This document shows positions 45,324-57,413 of a stretch of DNA of 64,000 nucleotides, piece by piece. The stretch spans positions 1-64,000 of the forward strand of contig PDUO01000103.1 in NCBI GenBank assembly GCA_003008705.1, read 5' to 3'. The stretch comes from Pezicula radicicola (lineage: Eukaryota; Ascomycota; Leotiomycetes; Helotiales; Dermateaceae). A program made the position numbers and the translations under genes. The number at the start of each line of letters is the position of its first letter. The first letter of the stretch is position 1. The notes beneath the pieces are model-generated. The model was not told the origin of the DNA, did not search any database, and saw only the letters and a program-made list of their open reading frames with translations.

Positions 45324-45957
45324 ATATTAAGATATCGTAAAGTTTTGTCTTGGGTTCTTGAATAGCTTTCATTTCTCATACTATTTTAATATTGTAGCTA
45401 AGCTTTTGTGACGATGCTATGGTGTGGTGTATGGTGTGAGTGCGTGCCAGTGTGGACATGCATGCTCTACGATGTTTCGTTGATAGCAAACTGAGTACCA
45501 CTGCTACATAAAAATGAACCACATTGCGGCCTTAGGGAAGCTATATCAGGTCTTACAACATTTGCATAGCCCTGATGGCATAATCTATACCACAATGTAT
45601 CACACAGCCTGAGTTCAATATGATACCCTTGATTTTCGTGAGGAGAGATGGTGAGTGAAAATAGCGGTGTGTTGACAAAGTCTAATGTAAATGTTATGCC
45701 TGACATTGTGGTATAGATGTTATGGAAATTTTCAGATGCTCAAAGAATGAAAGAAAAAGAGATAGAGAGAGAGAGAGCGAGACTTATGGAGTTGATTGTG
45801 GATAGTCTATGATGCTTAAAGTAGAAATGGGAGTATAGTTCTTGTTGGTCTATTTCGCGAATGAGCGGGCGATTCATGTATATCCAAAACTTTTCTATGA
45901 AAGCTCGAAGAGTAATCTCAATCCACCACCATCACCGAAGCAAAAAAGCAGCAAATT
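45324..45957. other. intergenic
   Basis: A GAGA run lies at about 45756-45780. The minus frame at 45467-45706 has no motif. No gene seen. Confidence 0.45.
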
Positions 45958-46922
45958 TTAGATGCTAGCTTTCCGCATCAAAACTACGGCTTCAGGATCA
46001 GGAATCATATTCCAGTCAATCTCCAAATTCTTCGGCCTCCCCCTCTCCGGTTCCTTCAAAGCAACGTTATAATTCTTTAAGACTAAAGTAAGAATAATCT
46101 TAAGCTGATTACCGGCGAAGAATCTTCCAGGGTAAGCATGTTTTCCCATTCCGAACATGAGCTCGTATTTACTAGCAGTTGAGAATAGAAATTTGGATAC
46201 GTCGTTAGAAAATCCCTCGCGTTTTCGAGCCCAGCGGAATCCATCGAAGGTATTGGGGCTATCGACAAAGTTTGGATCGCGTCCCCTGTGGTATTGTGCT
46301 GATATCATTTGAACTCCTGGGGGGATGACGGTTCCATCTGGGAGTCTGATTTCTTCCATTGATAAACGTCGACCGCCAAGAAATGTTGATGGATTGAGTC
46401 GAAGTGTTTCCTACTGTTGGTCAACCAAATATGGGCGCGTAATCACATCATAAGAAAAGGAATCACTTTTAAGAAACTATCGAGTTTCTGGAGCTTGGCC
46501 ATTGTGGCTTTTGTTACCTCCTCGCCATCGCCCAGCACCTCGTTGATTTCAGCTCTGAGGGGTTCACGTACTCTGGATAGACAGCAAGATCAAAGATAGC
46601 CTGCGTGAAAGCCATACTCGTCAAGTACTTTGGTGGCATAACCAAATGTATGCCATCAAATCCGCGAAGCTCGAAAATCTGGTCAGGAAACTGCGTGACT
46701 TGTAAGCCTAGATCCAAGTACTTGGAAAGTTGTTTTGATGCTTTTATTCACCGTGCTGTATGCCTCAGTCATGAACTTTCCGGTATTTGTTGGCATGAAG
46801 CTCCAGTTGGAACGTAGAGGCCGGATGTCAGGGATTTTTCGGAGTTTAAACCACTTGATGAAAGATGGTATGTTGTATACCCGGAGAGCGAAGACCAGAG
46901 TGACAATATTGAAAGTGATCAT
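45958..46922 (-). pseudogene. cytochrome P450 pseudogene with several lesions
   Basis: The N-terminus (46922) has a membrane anchor, then FIKWFKLRKIPDIRPLRSNW. A natural-looking intron (GTACTT..CCAG) joins KTTFQ to IFELRGFDGIHLVMPPKYL. The sequence then jumps to TSMAFTQAIFDLAVYPEYV, which belongs to the end of the I-helix, so roughly helices B to I (about 200-250 residues) are missing. One base is lacking in the C-run at 46559-46562, shifting PEYVNP out of frame with LRAEINEVLGDGEEV. A second intron (GTGATT..GTAG) leads to the K-helix ExxR as ETLR. The heme loop reads FGMGKHAYPGRFFA: the axial Cys is replaced by Tyr (codon 46134-46132). The C-terminus is intact to TGA/TAG at 45958. A former membrane P450 of the fungal secondary-metabolism type; it cannot bind heme normally. 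Confidence 0.85.
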
Positions 46923-47316
46923 TTTGAATTATGGTCTCAACAGTATTGTTGAGATATCGCAAGGGTTTCAGAATGTCTGTTCTGGTGGAATTGCTGACAC
47001 AAATTTTCTATAGCAGCATAGCTAATGTAGATCAAGTTCTGTTCAATGGAAGCCCTAGATTATTAGTAGCAGCAGGAGAAAGAAGAACTTAAGCATGAAA
47101 GTTAGGCTTAGTCACTTTCTTTGATGTTACTTGTGGTTTCCTTGGTTCTAGAATAAATTCTGTACCTAGTAATAATAGTGATTTTGTGGTTTCATAGTGT
47201 ATGATTGGCTTAGGTAAGACAGATTATCATACGTTTTGTACCTGAATAACATTTATATCATAAGAGGTTCATTCTTGTAGTCAATATCTCTCAGACCTCC
47301 TCTAAAAAACATCCCC
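46923..47316. other. intergenic
   Basis: Upstream of the P450 remnant and 3' of the SMI1/KNR4 gene. No frame supported. Confidence 0.45.
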
Positions 47317-48825
47317 CTATCGACAACCTAACGGCAGAAATGTATACTCAGGACGCTCCCTCTGTCTACCATCCGCATAATCCTCCCCCGACTCTTTAGC
47401 TTTGAATTCCAAAAAAGTGCGAAAGCTAGGAAAAGCCTCAATAGGTGCCGGACTCGCATCACGCGTAGCAACACACCACTCCAAGTTCTCGAATTCATCA
47501 ACTGAACCAGCCAGACTCTTCTTAGCACTACGAATACTTGTTTTGACTTTATCATTGTTGTTTTCTGCACATTGTGAATATTCTTGTTGAGCTACTTTTA
47601 ATCGATCGGGTGGGAGTAGGTAAACGGAAAAGATATCTTCTGCACCGATTTCGAGAACAGGGTCGAGTGTTGGCCATGAATCGTAATCAAGTTCACCATC
47701 GATATTAAAGATTTGTAGATCTAGGAGTTCGATTGGTAATTCTATGTAATCATCATCGCCTTGTCCTATCCAGTTTACTTCTTCAGCTTTGTGGAGTTGG
47801 GGATCTAATATTAGGCCGGCCCATGAACGTGGCATTCCGTTTGTGTAAGAAAGTAATTCTTTGTAATCGTCAGGGAGTTTGATGTTGAGCCGGGTTTCAA
47901 GAGCTGTGATTTCTTGGGCTGGTAAGGGTTCCCGCTGAAGGAAATTTTCTTCTTCGTCCCAGTATTCTGTGGATTTGATTTTCTTTACGGTATTTTCCGA
48001 TATTATGTTTACGAGTTCTTGGATTGACTTGTTTTGGAACGGTCTTTGAGGGCCATGGTCAAATCGTTGCTTGAATGTGGCGACTACCGTTGAGGTCAAA
48101 TCTTTCTTTGTTTTAATAAATTAGCACTCCGGATATTGAAATGGTTAATTGGCGCAAGGAGCACTTACCATTTTCTCATCCTTCACTCCAACCGTTTTCG
48201 CCAACGCCCCATCCTTCAATATTTTCCATGACCTAGAAGATTGCACAAGATATCGAACCATTTCACCCTCATGTAACCGTGGCACAATCAAAGCGAGAAT
48301 ATCATCCACATCAGGTATGCCCTCCCTGCCACCTCCACCTTCATCTTTCAAAACACTCGCAACCTCTAAAGCTTTCACTATCACCGCTGGAGCATCATTA
48401 GTAACGGTGTATCCCATAGGATGTACATAAGTTTTCATCTTCCCATCATCAAGATCCTTCAATGTTTCCATCAACTTCACTAACGACCTCTCATCATAAC
48501 TCTGAAACTCCTCTGGAACCCTAGCTTTGCCCCAAAGTTCTGAAGCATACCATTCATCGACTGACGTATCAACATTCTCCAATTCGCCAGAAGGCCAAAT
48601 AGACGTAACGTGCCATGCAACCCAGAGCGGTCGATTATACATTTTACTCCAGAACCGAATGAAGCATGGATGGTATTCGTTGATGAGGGAGATTAACTCG
48701 CTTGCTGTATGGAGATATCCGAGGATTGCGAATTGTTGAGCTAGGTCGGATATCATGCAGCAGAGGATTTCTAGGGAACGAGTACGTTGGATGAGATCTG
48801 GGTTGAATAGAGGGAGATGAGACAT
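47317..48825 (-). CDS. SMI1/KNR4 (SUKH)-domain protein
   Basis: Two exons, 48825-48169 and 48105-47317, join in phase 0 across a 63-nt intron (GTAAGT..AAAG with GCTAAT) to give 481 residues, reading DEKM-KDLTSTV. The first half is helical and unrecognised, with MSHLPLFNPDLIQRTRSLEI at the start. The second half holds the SMI1/KNR4 fold: ITALETRLNIKLPDDYKELL, then SYTNGMPRSW and a final D-W-P-x-L-D-P-like segment. In yeast Knr4/Smi1 couples cell-wall integrity signalling to growth. Many fungal paralogues have unknown roles, and in bacteria the fold serves as immunity protein. The arrangement with the domain C-terminal differs from yeast Knr4, so orthology is doubtful. Confidence 0.75.
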
Positions 48826-49371
48826 GCTGGATGGCTTATTACTTCTTTACTTTTGTTTTTAGACCCTTTGAAAATGAATGTTGTGTTGGTGGTACGGTAG
48901 GTAGTGCTACATGGTGATACAAGATTGTCGCTTAGGTAAATTTAAGCCGCGATTGAGACTTGAATGACTTCTTGTCAATGGGGAAGTACATCATCCAAGA
49001 ACAAGATATTGGATTTGAATAAATGACTCCCTCGAGCTGTTTTTGAACGTCAGAATCGGGCCATCATTTTAGGCAACAATGAGGTCATGTGACGAAGGAG
49101 CCACCTCCTATTTATTATAAGCGACCGTGATACCTTCTACTGTCCTGATTTGTGAATTCCTTGCTAAGTTATAAGTTACTTAAGATAAGCAGATTATTCA
49201 AGTAAGTTAATTTAGAAGAATTTAGGAATTTAGGAAGGGATTTATTGATTAAGCGATACCTAAAACTATCTATACAGAGTAGCAGTACATTATATCTAAG
49301 AATGAAGACCTGTCTAGGTAGAGTGCTCTCATATAAGTACTAAGTGCATTATCCTATACACATAGCACCTA
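48826..49371. other. intergenic
   Basis: Promoter of the SMI1/KNR4 gene followed by A/T-leaning DNA with short TTTAGGAATTTAGGAA-like phrases near 49215-49240. No gene seen. Confidence 0.4.
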
Positions 49372-49662
49372 ATGTTCAATTTCACAGTAGTAACTCTATT
49401 CTTGATTCTGTATTCCATACAAGCCTATTCCAAAAACCTCCAAAAATATTCAAACCCAAGCACAAATCAACACCCCCAAGGAAACCCTCTAAAACAAATC
49501 AATGACAACCCACCCAAAACCTACGCTATCCATCACCCCTCACCAATTCCAAACCCAAAACCACAACCATCCATAACCTCTTCTCCACCTGAGCTCAAAA
49601 CGTCTCCACTCCTCATACTCTCTCTCCATATCCGTCGGTCCATATATATACTCCTTACATAA
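49372..49662 (+). CDS. possible small secreted protein, low confidence
   Basis: ATG at 49372 opens 96 codons. Residues 1-20 (MFNFTVVTLFLILYSIQAYS) read as a signal peptide with a good hydrophobic core and small residues at the end. The rest is Pro/Asn/Ser-rich with no cysteines, and the C-terminus becomes hydrophobic (LLILSLHIRRSIYILL). No family recognised. Composition in this stretch is poor in G, and such Pro/Asn-rich frames arise by chance in CCA/AAC-rich DNA. It might be a first exon of something longer, or not a gene. Confidence 0.25.
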   Translation: MFNFTVVTLFLILYSIQAYSKNLQKYSNPSTNQHPQGNPLKQINDNPPKTYAIHHPSPIPNPKPQPSITSSPPELKTSPLLILSLHIRRSIYILLT

Positions 49663-50610
49663 TAGAACCTCAGCTTTCCATCGATAGAATGTTATGGCCT
49701 CCTGTGTTATAACCCCCGATTTAACATGTTCTCGAATATTTGTTCAAAAATCGATGATAATGCCGATTTAGGATCCGAATAAGAATCCGAATCTAAAGAT
49801 ATCAAATCCTGATCTCGCGATTCCTGGAAATTACTTTTATTTTCCTTTGGGATTTTGATTGGTGTGTCTACATTGGGGTTGGGGTTCGAATTTGAAGTTG
49901 GACCGGGATTCGGAATCGAATTGGTTTTGAGATATAACCGGAGTGCTTTGGAAGGATACATGTTAGTTTCCATCTATCTGTAAGACTGTATGTAGGGTTA
50001 AGGGAATTGGATTTGATCTTCCGGGATATCTTTCTTTCCTTCGTGGAAAGAAGGTGCATAGTAGAAATTAGGAAAATAAAGAGATATACATATCCAAACC
50101 ATCACGTTTCCCCTCCCACTCCACCTCCCTCCTCCTCATCTCAGCATAAATCATCTCATGAGACCCCATATTTACACTTCACTCGTCCCCTACAAACTCT
50201 TTCAAATCCTTCCCCTCCATCTCTCTATAGAAATTCCGCTCGCAATATCCACAAACCCAAAGACAAGAAAACCGTAGATGAAAGAATCAAATCAGTAACC
50301 GCAATAGCATCATTATTCATTCTTCAAGAAAGAAAATTCCTTAGGTTCAAGTCCGGTCTCCAAGTCTCAAAATCCCAACTAGCTTCCATAAAGCGGGCCT
50401 TAAATGTAAGTGTTGGATTCCATGTACTGTACACCATAGAACAGTAAATCAGCAAAAGCAAAAACAATCCAGCCACAATCGACCAATGTAGGTAAACATA
50501 TTCAGTCATGAATAACACAACCCAACCAACCAACCAACCAATAAAAGTATCCAAAAAGGAAAAAGGGCAAGAAAACTTACTTTAGTAGCTCTAAAGACCA
50601 ACATCATTCA
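49663..50610. other. overlapping small ORFs on both strands, undecided
   Basis: Minus frames at 49707-49973 (Ser/Asp-rich C-terminus DLISLDSDSYSDPKSAL) and 50324-50554 (two hydrophobic segments, WLVGWVVLFMTEYVYLHW and VAGLFLLLLIYC) compete with a plus frame at 50007-50447 that ends near a GTAAGT donor. They might be exons of one minus-strand membrane protein, but no splice path joins them convincingly. I do not call a gene. Confidence 0.25.
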
Positions 50611-51787
50611 CACACTTAACATTTTATTACCCTTCTATCTATCTCCTTAATTTTTAACCTACTGTATGACGTCTACAAGCCCACTCACCAACTTAAATTC
50701 TCAAACTAAAAAAAATACACTTCCAACTTACGAGTAAACCTTATCTCTGGTAGGAAGCCTCGAGTTTTCTTCCTTCTTAGGCCTAGCAGAGTTGTAGAAG
50801 TGGCGACGGCACATAAGGTATAGAGTTGGAGAGTTGGAGAGTTGGGGCTTATTAATATAGGTAGGCTAATAACTCCTATAAAAGAAAAAGAAGAATCTCA
50901 ATCAAGTTCTACTAACTGTTTGTAGTGTATGACGTATGGAGTCAATGATAATGATGCTGATTTGCTTACCTGCTTGATTCAATCCGTGGTCAGAACTGCA
51001 GGCTATCAAAGAGCATCAAGACACTCTCGCCCACATGGTAGTGAATAACTCCTACCAGCTCAAGCCTATCTCACCTAGGCAAACATCATAGCTACATAAC
51101 AGATCACGATCACTGCTACGAAGCATCACTATTGTAGTCACGCCTGAGAGAATTGAGATATTTGAAAGTTTTGTGTATTACTCAAAGCAAGAATGATCTT
51201 GCGCTAGCTACAGGGATTCATCATGAGAAAGTTCAATACTCCAGAAAACATAGAGTAAAACCAAATCCTAACGCCAAGTGAAGAATCAAACCAAGACGAC
51301 CAGGCGATCAAGATGCTATGTATATACATGCATTGGTCCACCCCATCATCTAGACAGACTCCATGCTGCTCCGCCCACTCCAAGCAATCATCAAAGCAAC
51401 TATCAGAGAAGAAAAGAATAATCAAGGAAAGAACAAGGCTTTTGTAAGCAGAATTGGCTCTAAAACAATGGAAAAGATATACAATCGCTTTTTTTGCTTT
51501 TATCCGGAAAAGAGTAATCTATCGCTTTTGGTGTCGTTTACTAGCAATGATGTGTTTCTCTTCTCTAGTCATAGCAAGAAGCAAAAATCCCCCGTGAAAA
51601 GAACAAAATTTTGTTGGTCCAGCTGAGGCCAGGGATGACTGCTTACGCAAGCCATGCCGTCCGTCAGGCGTATTGGGTCGTTAAGGTCGTTAAGAGGAGA
51701 CCGAGTATCGTAATGGAGAAAAGAACTGATCGATGTGGATAGACTTGACTCCGAACAATTTGGCCGGATGATACGGTGGTTGATCAT
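50611..51787. other. intergenic; no recognisable gene
   Basis: Frames at 51204-51787 lack motifs. A triple GAGAGTTGG-type phrase lies at 50825-50845. Nothing supported. Confidence 0.4.
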
Positions 51788-53525
51788 TCAAACCAGGTTG
51801 CTGCGACTTCTCTTGTGAGAGTGGGTGGTGTTGCCGGATGAATGTTTGCGCTTCTTTTGTGCGGCAGTGGCAGCCAGAGGACTTCCGGGACTCGATGGCG
51901 GCAAGGTGGCCTTGGCAACCCTTTGCCTTCGAAGAGGTGTGATGGGAGTATTGGCTGCAGCAAGACTGCCCTTTTTAATCCCGCGGAGAGTTCCTTGACT
52001 AAAAGGTCCAGAGAAGGCAAGAGAGTCCCTCGAGGCGGTGTTCCTACTTATGAGCGAATGAGACTCTTGGTTACGCCGAAAGAGAGCAACATTGTGGGTA
52101 GACAAATGGTTTAGCAAAGGAATACCTTCACTAGTAGAGGTGGGCGGGCGGGCAGGTGTGGAGGAAATAGGGTCGGCGTCAGTATTTGCGCTCTCATCTC
52201 CCTCTGCTGCTGGGGCATCGTCATCGGATGAATTATCGCCAAAGTTGACTAAGTCCTCAATATTCCAAAGGTCCTCATCAGACAACTCATCATCGTCGTA
52301 CGATGAAGCACTATCCTGGACAAAGGTCCCGTCGGCTTGAATGCTGGTGAAAGGAAAGAAGGCTTCTGGCGGACCAACCGCATTAGCGCCCATCATGTTG
52401 TCCAAAGGTGTGTACATGGCGCTCATCATGAGATTGGCAGGGTCAGGAGACATGAGTTCTGTACCGGGTGTTCCTACGTCCAGATCCGCAGAGAATCCCA
52501 TCTGGTTTATATTGCTCGAACCGTTGAAACTGTACCCCCGGGCCTTGGCCTTGTACATGATAAGTTTCTTTCCGCGACTGTCCAGCACTGCATAAGCCTT
52601 GGTGACATCAGGTGTCCACATTGCAAGCCTGGGGCCCTGGGATCGAAACTGGCGTCGAATGAGTGGCACCTCCTCCTCTTCGTCGCTCGACATCTCGGGT
52701 GTTGGGCGACGGAGGATGGAACGAGGAGGGATGTTTCTTCCTTCCTCGGGAATGTCTTCTTCGGTAGTTTCACCTTCATCGGCTGAAGGCACTGATGTTA
52801 GCACTCAAAAACCATAGCAAGCATCGAGTTTACCCACTTTCGTAACCACTGGAACCTATGGAGCTGCTGTCGTCATTGTTGGCGAAGTCAGCAATATCAT
52901 CGGCTTCGTCTGAAGCATCTGTAGGATCTCCACGCTCGCTCCCATTGAAATCCCAGTATGAGCCTTCGTTGCTGGATGCGTTGTCGTCGAGGTTTTCGTC
53001 CGCATTCTCAATAATCTTTCGGAAGGAGGGATCCAACTGGTTTTGCTCTAGGAAGATATCAGGGAAAATGTTTTCTTCATCATCTGAATCTGAACTGCTG
53101 TCTGAGAGGTCGAAGCGGACGCGGCGCGCTTCGGGGGTATCATCATCGTCAGTATGCCCAGCCATCGCTTGGGTGTATAGATCTGTCTTGGTCATGCGTG
53201 CCATCTGGTCGTCGAAGAAGGTGTTTCCATTGCCGAGGACCTTTTCTTGGGGGCTCATATCAAAGCCGTCCCAGCTGCTCTGATATCCGTCGTTTGAAGG
53301 TCGAGGTGTAGCAGTATCATCTTCTTCCTCTGATTCGATGATCGCCTGCTCCTCGACCTCCTCGACATCTGGCTCGTCCTCTTCGGAGTCACTGATCAAG
53401 TCCACTCCCGCATAGTCACCGTCCGAGGAGTAGGAGTCTGTTGCTTTGGAGTTCCTCCGGACGGCCTTTCGGACAGTCTTCTTGCCCGGAGTCGCGGGAG
53501 TCTTGTGTCGAAAGTTGCGCGACAT
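51788..53525 (-). CDS. acidic nuclear protein, unrecognised conserved fungal type
   Basis: Exons 53525-52838 and 52791-51788 join across a 46-nt intron (GTGGGT..TCAG with GCTAAC) to give 563 residues. The choice of donor is forced by frame: the GTAAAC five bases on does not fit. Exon 1 encodes a basic start (MSRNFRHKTPATPGKKTV) followed by long Asp/Glu/Ser runs (DSEEDEPDVEEVEE, DLSDSSSDSDDEENIFPD). Exon 2 has a conserved-looking core, GPRLAMWTPDVTKAYAVLDS then RGKKLIMYKA, more acidic stretches (DDDELSDEDLWNIEDLVNFG) and a basic tail with KKRKHSSGN and HKRSRS as nuclear signals. The layout brings to mind Ifh1-type transcriptional coactivators, but I cannot support that by a specific motif. Nuclear, probably a transcription or chromatin factor (inference). 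Confidence 0.7.
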
Positions 53526-55358
53526 CGTGTGTAGGGTATGCGATGGTGTTATGGGTAAAGTCTTTGTGGGTGCTCGACTGGGGTACTGGCGGTGAGCCTA
53601 AAAGATCGTAGGTGAATAGTATATGGTTTTGATGTCAATATCTGTGATGGTGATATGTTGCACTTGTATGGTGGAGTACGATTGAGGGGGTGGTATATGA
53701 GGGGAGACCTTGGTTATGGTCTGGACTGAGGAAGGGAGGATTCAGGTCGGTGCCAATTCTCGAAATTCTCGCTCACGGATGGAGTCTCCTCCCAACTCAG
53801 GAAGGCGCGACTCGACCTTGGATGTATTGTAATGGGCAGACTCGCAATTGTTAGCCACTGGGGCCTGTAGACAGTGTGAGTCTGGTACTTCGTCGAGGTC
53901 GAAAGTTGATTGAAAGTCTCGTGGGCTGAAGGACTACGAGCACGCTCCGGTGGAGCATGCCCGCAGTGGGCGTTCACAGCTCAGCGATTGCCTGCGGCAT
54001 GATTCTCGACGAAGGGGTATGGAGGGAGGATTGATGGTTGAGCGTGGTGTAGGTTGACTTCGTTGTCTTTGGGGATGGTTGATGTTGCGAGGAGGAGGAA
54101 AAAAAGAAGTCGTCGACATTATTGAGAGGGGTGTCCAAAAAAGATAATTTTGGCGCTACCCTAGCGTCAGGCCCGCTTCAGCGATGACACCGTTTGCTGG
54201 CCAGTGCTGATGCCCTTTCCCATTGGTCGGGCCTGGCTGACCGCTTCTTTTTCAACGTGGGTTTGTGAATTCGACACATCTTGTCAAACGTACATTGGTC
54301 AGAGGCGCAGAAAAACTACACAAATTCCACCGGGCTGCAGCATCAGAGCGGAGGCTGACAGAGGCAATGCAATGGCTCTGGACTACGACGTATCGACCGT
54401 GAATTATGATAGACAACGGATAAATAATATGGAGACGACAGAGCATCCCTCTCATGCTTGAGAAGTTCAAAAGCAAAGCAAGTCTATTTTACAGCCCTGT
54501 CCATAGGTCCCTAGCGCAGAAAAAGGAAATCCAAAGCCCAGACACAAGAGCAGTCTCATACCACCACCACCAGTACTGTACAGTACTGTACAGGAGAGAG
54601 TAGTAAGTTCTGGTTCTCGCAGTAAAGGAGGTAGAGTTTCACCGTGACCACAAAAAAGTTATCATAGACTCGTGGAGCCAGATACAACTCCAGACCGCAA
54701 AAGAGTTTTTACCTAAGGAAATCCATTAGTACTCATATATACTCTGCGTATGGAGGACAGGACCCTTGATCTTTCCCCCTACTTGAGCCGCCATTCTTGT
54801 CGACAGGATTCTACCCCACAAGTCGTTGTTCGTGCTATTCGTAGCACACAAATTTTTGGCGCGACTAGGGAAAAGATGTCATGCTGGCGCTGAAAATACT
54901 CGCAGTATGCCCCCCTTTCAACCACTCTATGACGCCACGAGAGCCGCAGGACGAGTCATGGCGCGCGTTACTTGGTGTAGTAGTCAGCGATGGTAGTCAT
55001 CATTTGTGACTCCACCTGCTCGATGACTACAACTCAAAATTTCTTCCAGAAATCCAATCACTTTTCTTTCTTCCCATCTCAACTTTTTCGTCCCTTCTCT
55101 CTGCTGTACAGAAGGAGATTCCCTCGGCAACTGTCACGGTAGGGTACCTCATGACTCGCATATCTGGATGCTGTTTCCGCACCGTTTCCCCAATTGTCGG
55201 GTCTTCCTCTGTACCTAGGCTCTGACGACTGAGTCGGTACGATCTCCAAGAATAGATTAGTGCCCAAGATCTGGAGGGGCAACCCATCACGTGCCAACCC
55301 GCGGCTCAGGCACGTGGAAGTCCTTGGCCTCTGCTTTTCTGATGGAGGGGCATTCCAG
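53526..55358. other. long upstream/intergenic region
   Basis: About 1.8 kb without a supported gene. CAGTACTGTACAGTACTGTA lies at 54571-54590, a near-palindrome and a member of the recurring word family. Small frames on both strands are shadows of G/C-rich DNA. Confidence 0.45.
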
Positions 55359-55430
55359 ATAATGATAATGATAATGATAATGCATTGTTGACCAATTTTA
55401 ATTTCAATTTTAATTTCAATTTCAATTTCG
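55359..55430. repeat. two adjacent microsatellites
   Basis: ATAATG repeated four times (about 55359-55382) is followed by TTTAAT/TTTCAA hexamers (about 55394-55430). Frames through them give Glu/Ile/Lys runs and are not genes. Confidence 0.85.
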
Positions 55431-55938
55431 ATCCACGAGATCGTCTCGCCAATCTGAGCATCGTTGAACCTGCATCTGTACTCCATAACACTCACCTACT
55501 TAGTAACTTTATGCGCTGGGACACGCAGAAGTGGGCGATGAGGCAGAAATCAGTTCAAGTGGCGGTGTAAATGACATTTGACAGTGTGGTTTGCGCCTGG
55601 AGAATTTTGTTGTCATGAATGTCTCTTGACCGACTATTATCTCCTGGACGTTGCAATCTGCTGATGTACTGACAAACTTTCCTCGATAGTATTGCTTGTT
55701 TTCAGAGATGGAGTAATGCGGAAGTGAGAGGTCATCTAAATGCTGCGTGTAACACTTCTGGATAACATATCATAACATTAGACAGTCTAAAATATCAGTC
55801 TCCTATAACCCTCTACCTATTTCCTTCCCAAATCAATGTCTATAGTCCGTGACTCGTCAACAAGACCAAGACGGCCATTACCAGATAAGCACCTAGTCTC
55901 TCATACATATCCTCCGGGTGTCCCTTGCACTCACTTAC
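55431..55938. other. intergenic
   Basis: Short 3' spacer of the DOMON/b561 gene. No gene seen. Confidence 0.4.
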
Positions 55939-57413
55939 CTAAATCGCACTGCTCTCACTCTCTGCAGCCGCAGCTTTCCCACCTCTCCTCTTTCCCAGCC
56001 CTGCTCCCAAAGCCACACCAATATAGGCAACACCAACGACCGCTGCAACGACCGAATACGCAATTTTACCACCGGTGCTATTTGCGGCAAGCTTCAGGCC
56101 AAGTCCACCATTGATAATGGACAGTAGTATTAGAATGCGGCCGTACCACTGATGGGCGTGACCGAAGACCCCTCGGTTCTGGTTACGGACATAGTGTTTG
56201 TGTTGGAGAAATCCGAGAACAGGCTGGATAAAGAAGAGACCAAGGAGAACAGTGCCGAAAATGGTATGGGTTCTGCCGGCGGATTTGTAGAGCTGCAAGG
56301 CAGTGGTTAGATAGCTGAGTTTGAAAAGAAGTTGAACAGTAATGAATAGGTAACTTACCAATCCCGTCATGTCCGCCAATTTGACACCGAGTCCAAATCC
56401 GACGATGAAAAGAGCGAAAGAAAACATTTGAGCGGCAGCATGGACCCAGAGTCCGGCTCCTAAAGGCATGAGGAGTGCTGCAATAGGGAAGAGTAAGACT
56501 ACTGCAAGACCCATGATAATTCCATGCGCTTTCTGGTAATCAGTGATGTCTTCAAAGGAGAAACCTATTTCGGTGACACCAGAGCCATCTCCTGAGGTAG
56601 GAGACCCTGGGTTTGATGTGGAAGATGTTGACGTCGGGCTGATGGCCGAAGCAGTGGCTGTTCCGGATGGTACGCTTGTCACGAATGGATTTGTATCGGC
56701 TGAAGCGACAGCTTTTGTAAGGTCTAATGAGAATTGGCGGTAGCCATTTCCGGAATGCTGAGCAATCGATTCAGAGACCGACGCACTGTTGAGAGCAGAC
56801 CCTTGATTCCAAGCTGCTATCCAGCTCGACGAGGTTGATGTGGTGCTCGATAGTTTTGAAGAGCATGAAGTGCCTAAGATAATCTTTGTTAGCCGCTGGA
56901 ATCTGCAGTGTTCCTACTGTGCCCATCGCATCGAGTACAGATGCTCATCAATGAACCTCAATTACAGGAGACTACCCACATAAGACATTCGCAGTCATAA
57001 CCCCGTCGCTGACCCCACTCCCTGCTAACAATTCAACCTCCAATGAAGAATCGACCCGCGGTTCTACATGCCCAGAGCCACTGCGCGGACTAATGGTAAC
57101 ATTGCCACTGCCATCCGCGTACATCACAAAGATGCTCGCGCCTGCCATCTGACTGCCAATTCCCAAGCTCACCCATTGATATGATGTAGGGGCAGAAAGT
57201 TGGAAGTATATATTGCCGCTACCTGACGAGACGGTATTTTGGGGGATAGAAACGGAATATGAAGGGCCGGAGGTAATGGGTGTGTAGGTTACTGCTGCTG
57301 AGCAGGTTGTGGCTGTGAAGAATGTTAACAATCTATACACGGCATATGGGGAGTAAACAGAGGCACATACCGTACGCCGCCGCAGCGAAAGCCGTTCTCC
57401 ACAGGAGATTCAT
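55939..57413 (-). CDS. DOMON (CDH-type cytochrome) plus cytochrome b561 transmembrane protein
   Basis: Four exons, 57413-57371, 57312-56980, 56873-56359 and 56292-55939, give 414 residues. The first exon is a signal peptide (MNLLWRTAFAAAAYA). The second encodes a CDH-type DOMON beta-sandwich with IYFQLSAPTSYQWVSLGIG and GSQMAGASIFVMYADGSGN, where the Met is a candidate heme ligand. A Ser/Thr-rich linker (TSSTSNPGSPTSGDGSG) leads to a b561 domain of five or six helices with candidate heme histidines in QKAHGIIMG, WVHAAAQM, GRTHTIFG and FGHAHQWYGR. Such proteins pass electrons across a membrane and are taken to act in ferric or other extracellular reduction. Intron 3 (66 nt, GTAAGT..GCAG) has no in-frame stop; if retained it adds 22 hydrophobic residues. 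Confidence 0.87.

Noticed and set aside
55079..55495. Minus frame with Glu/Ile/Lys and poly-Ile runs
   Set aside because: The runs are translations of the two microsatellites at 55359-55430.
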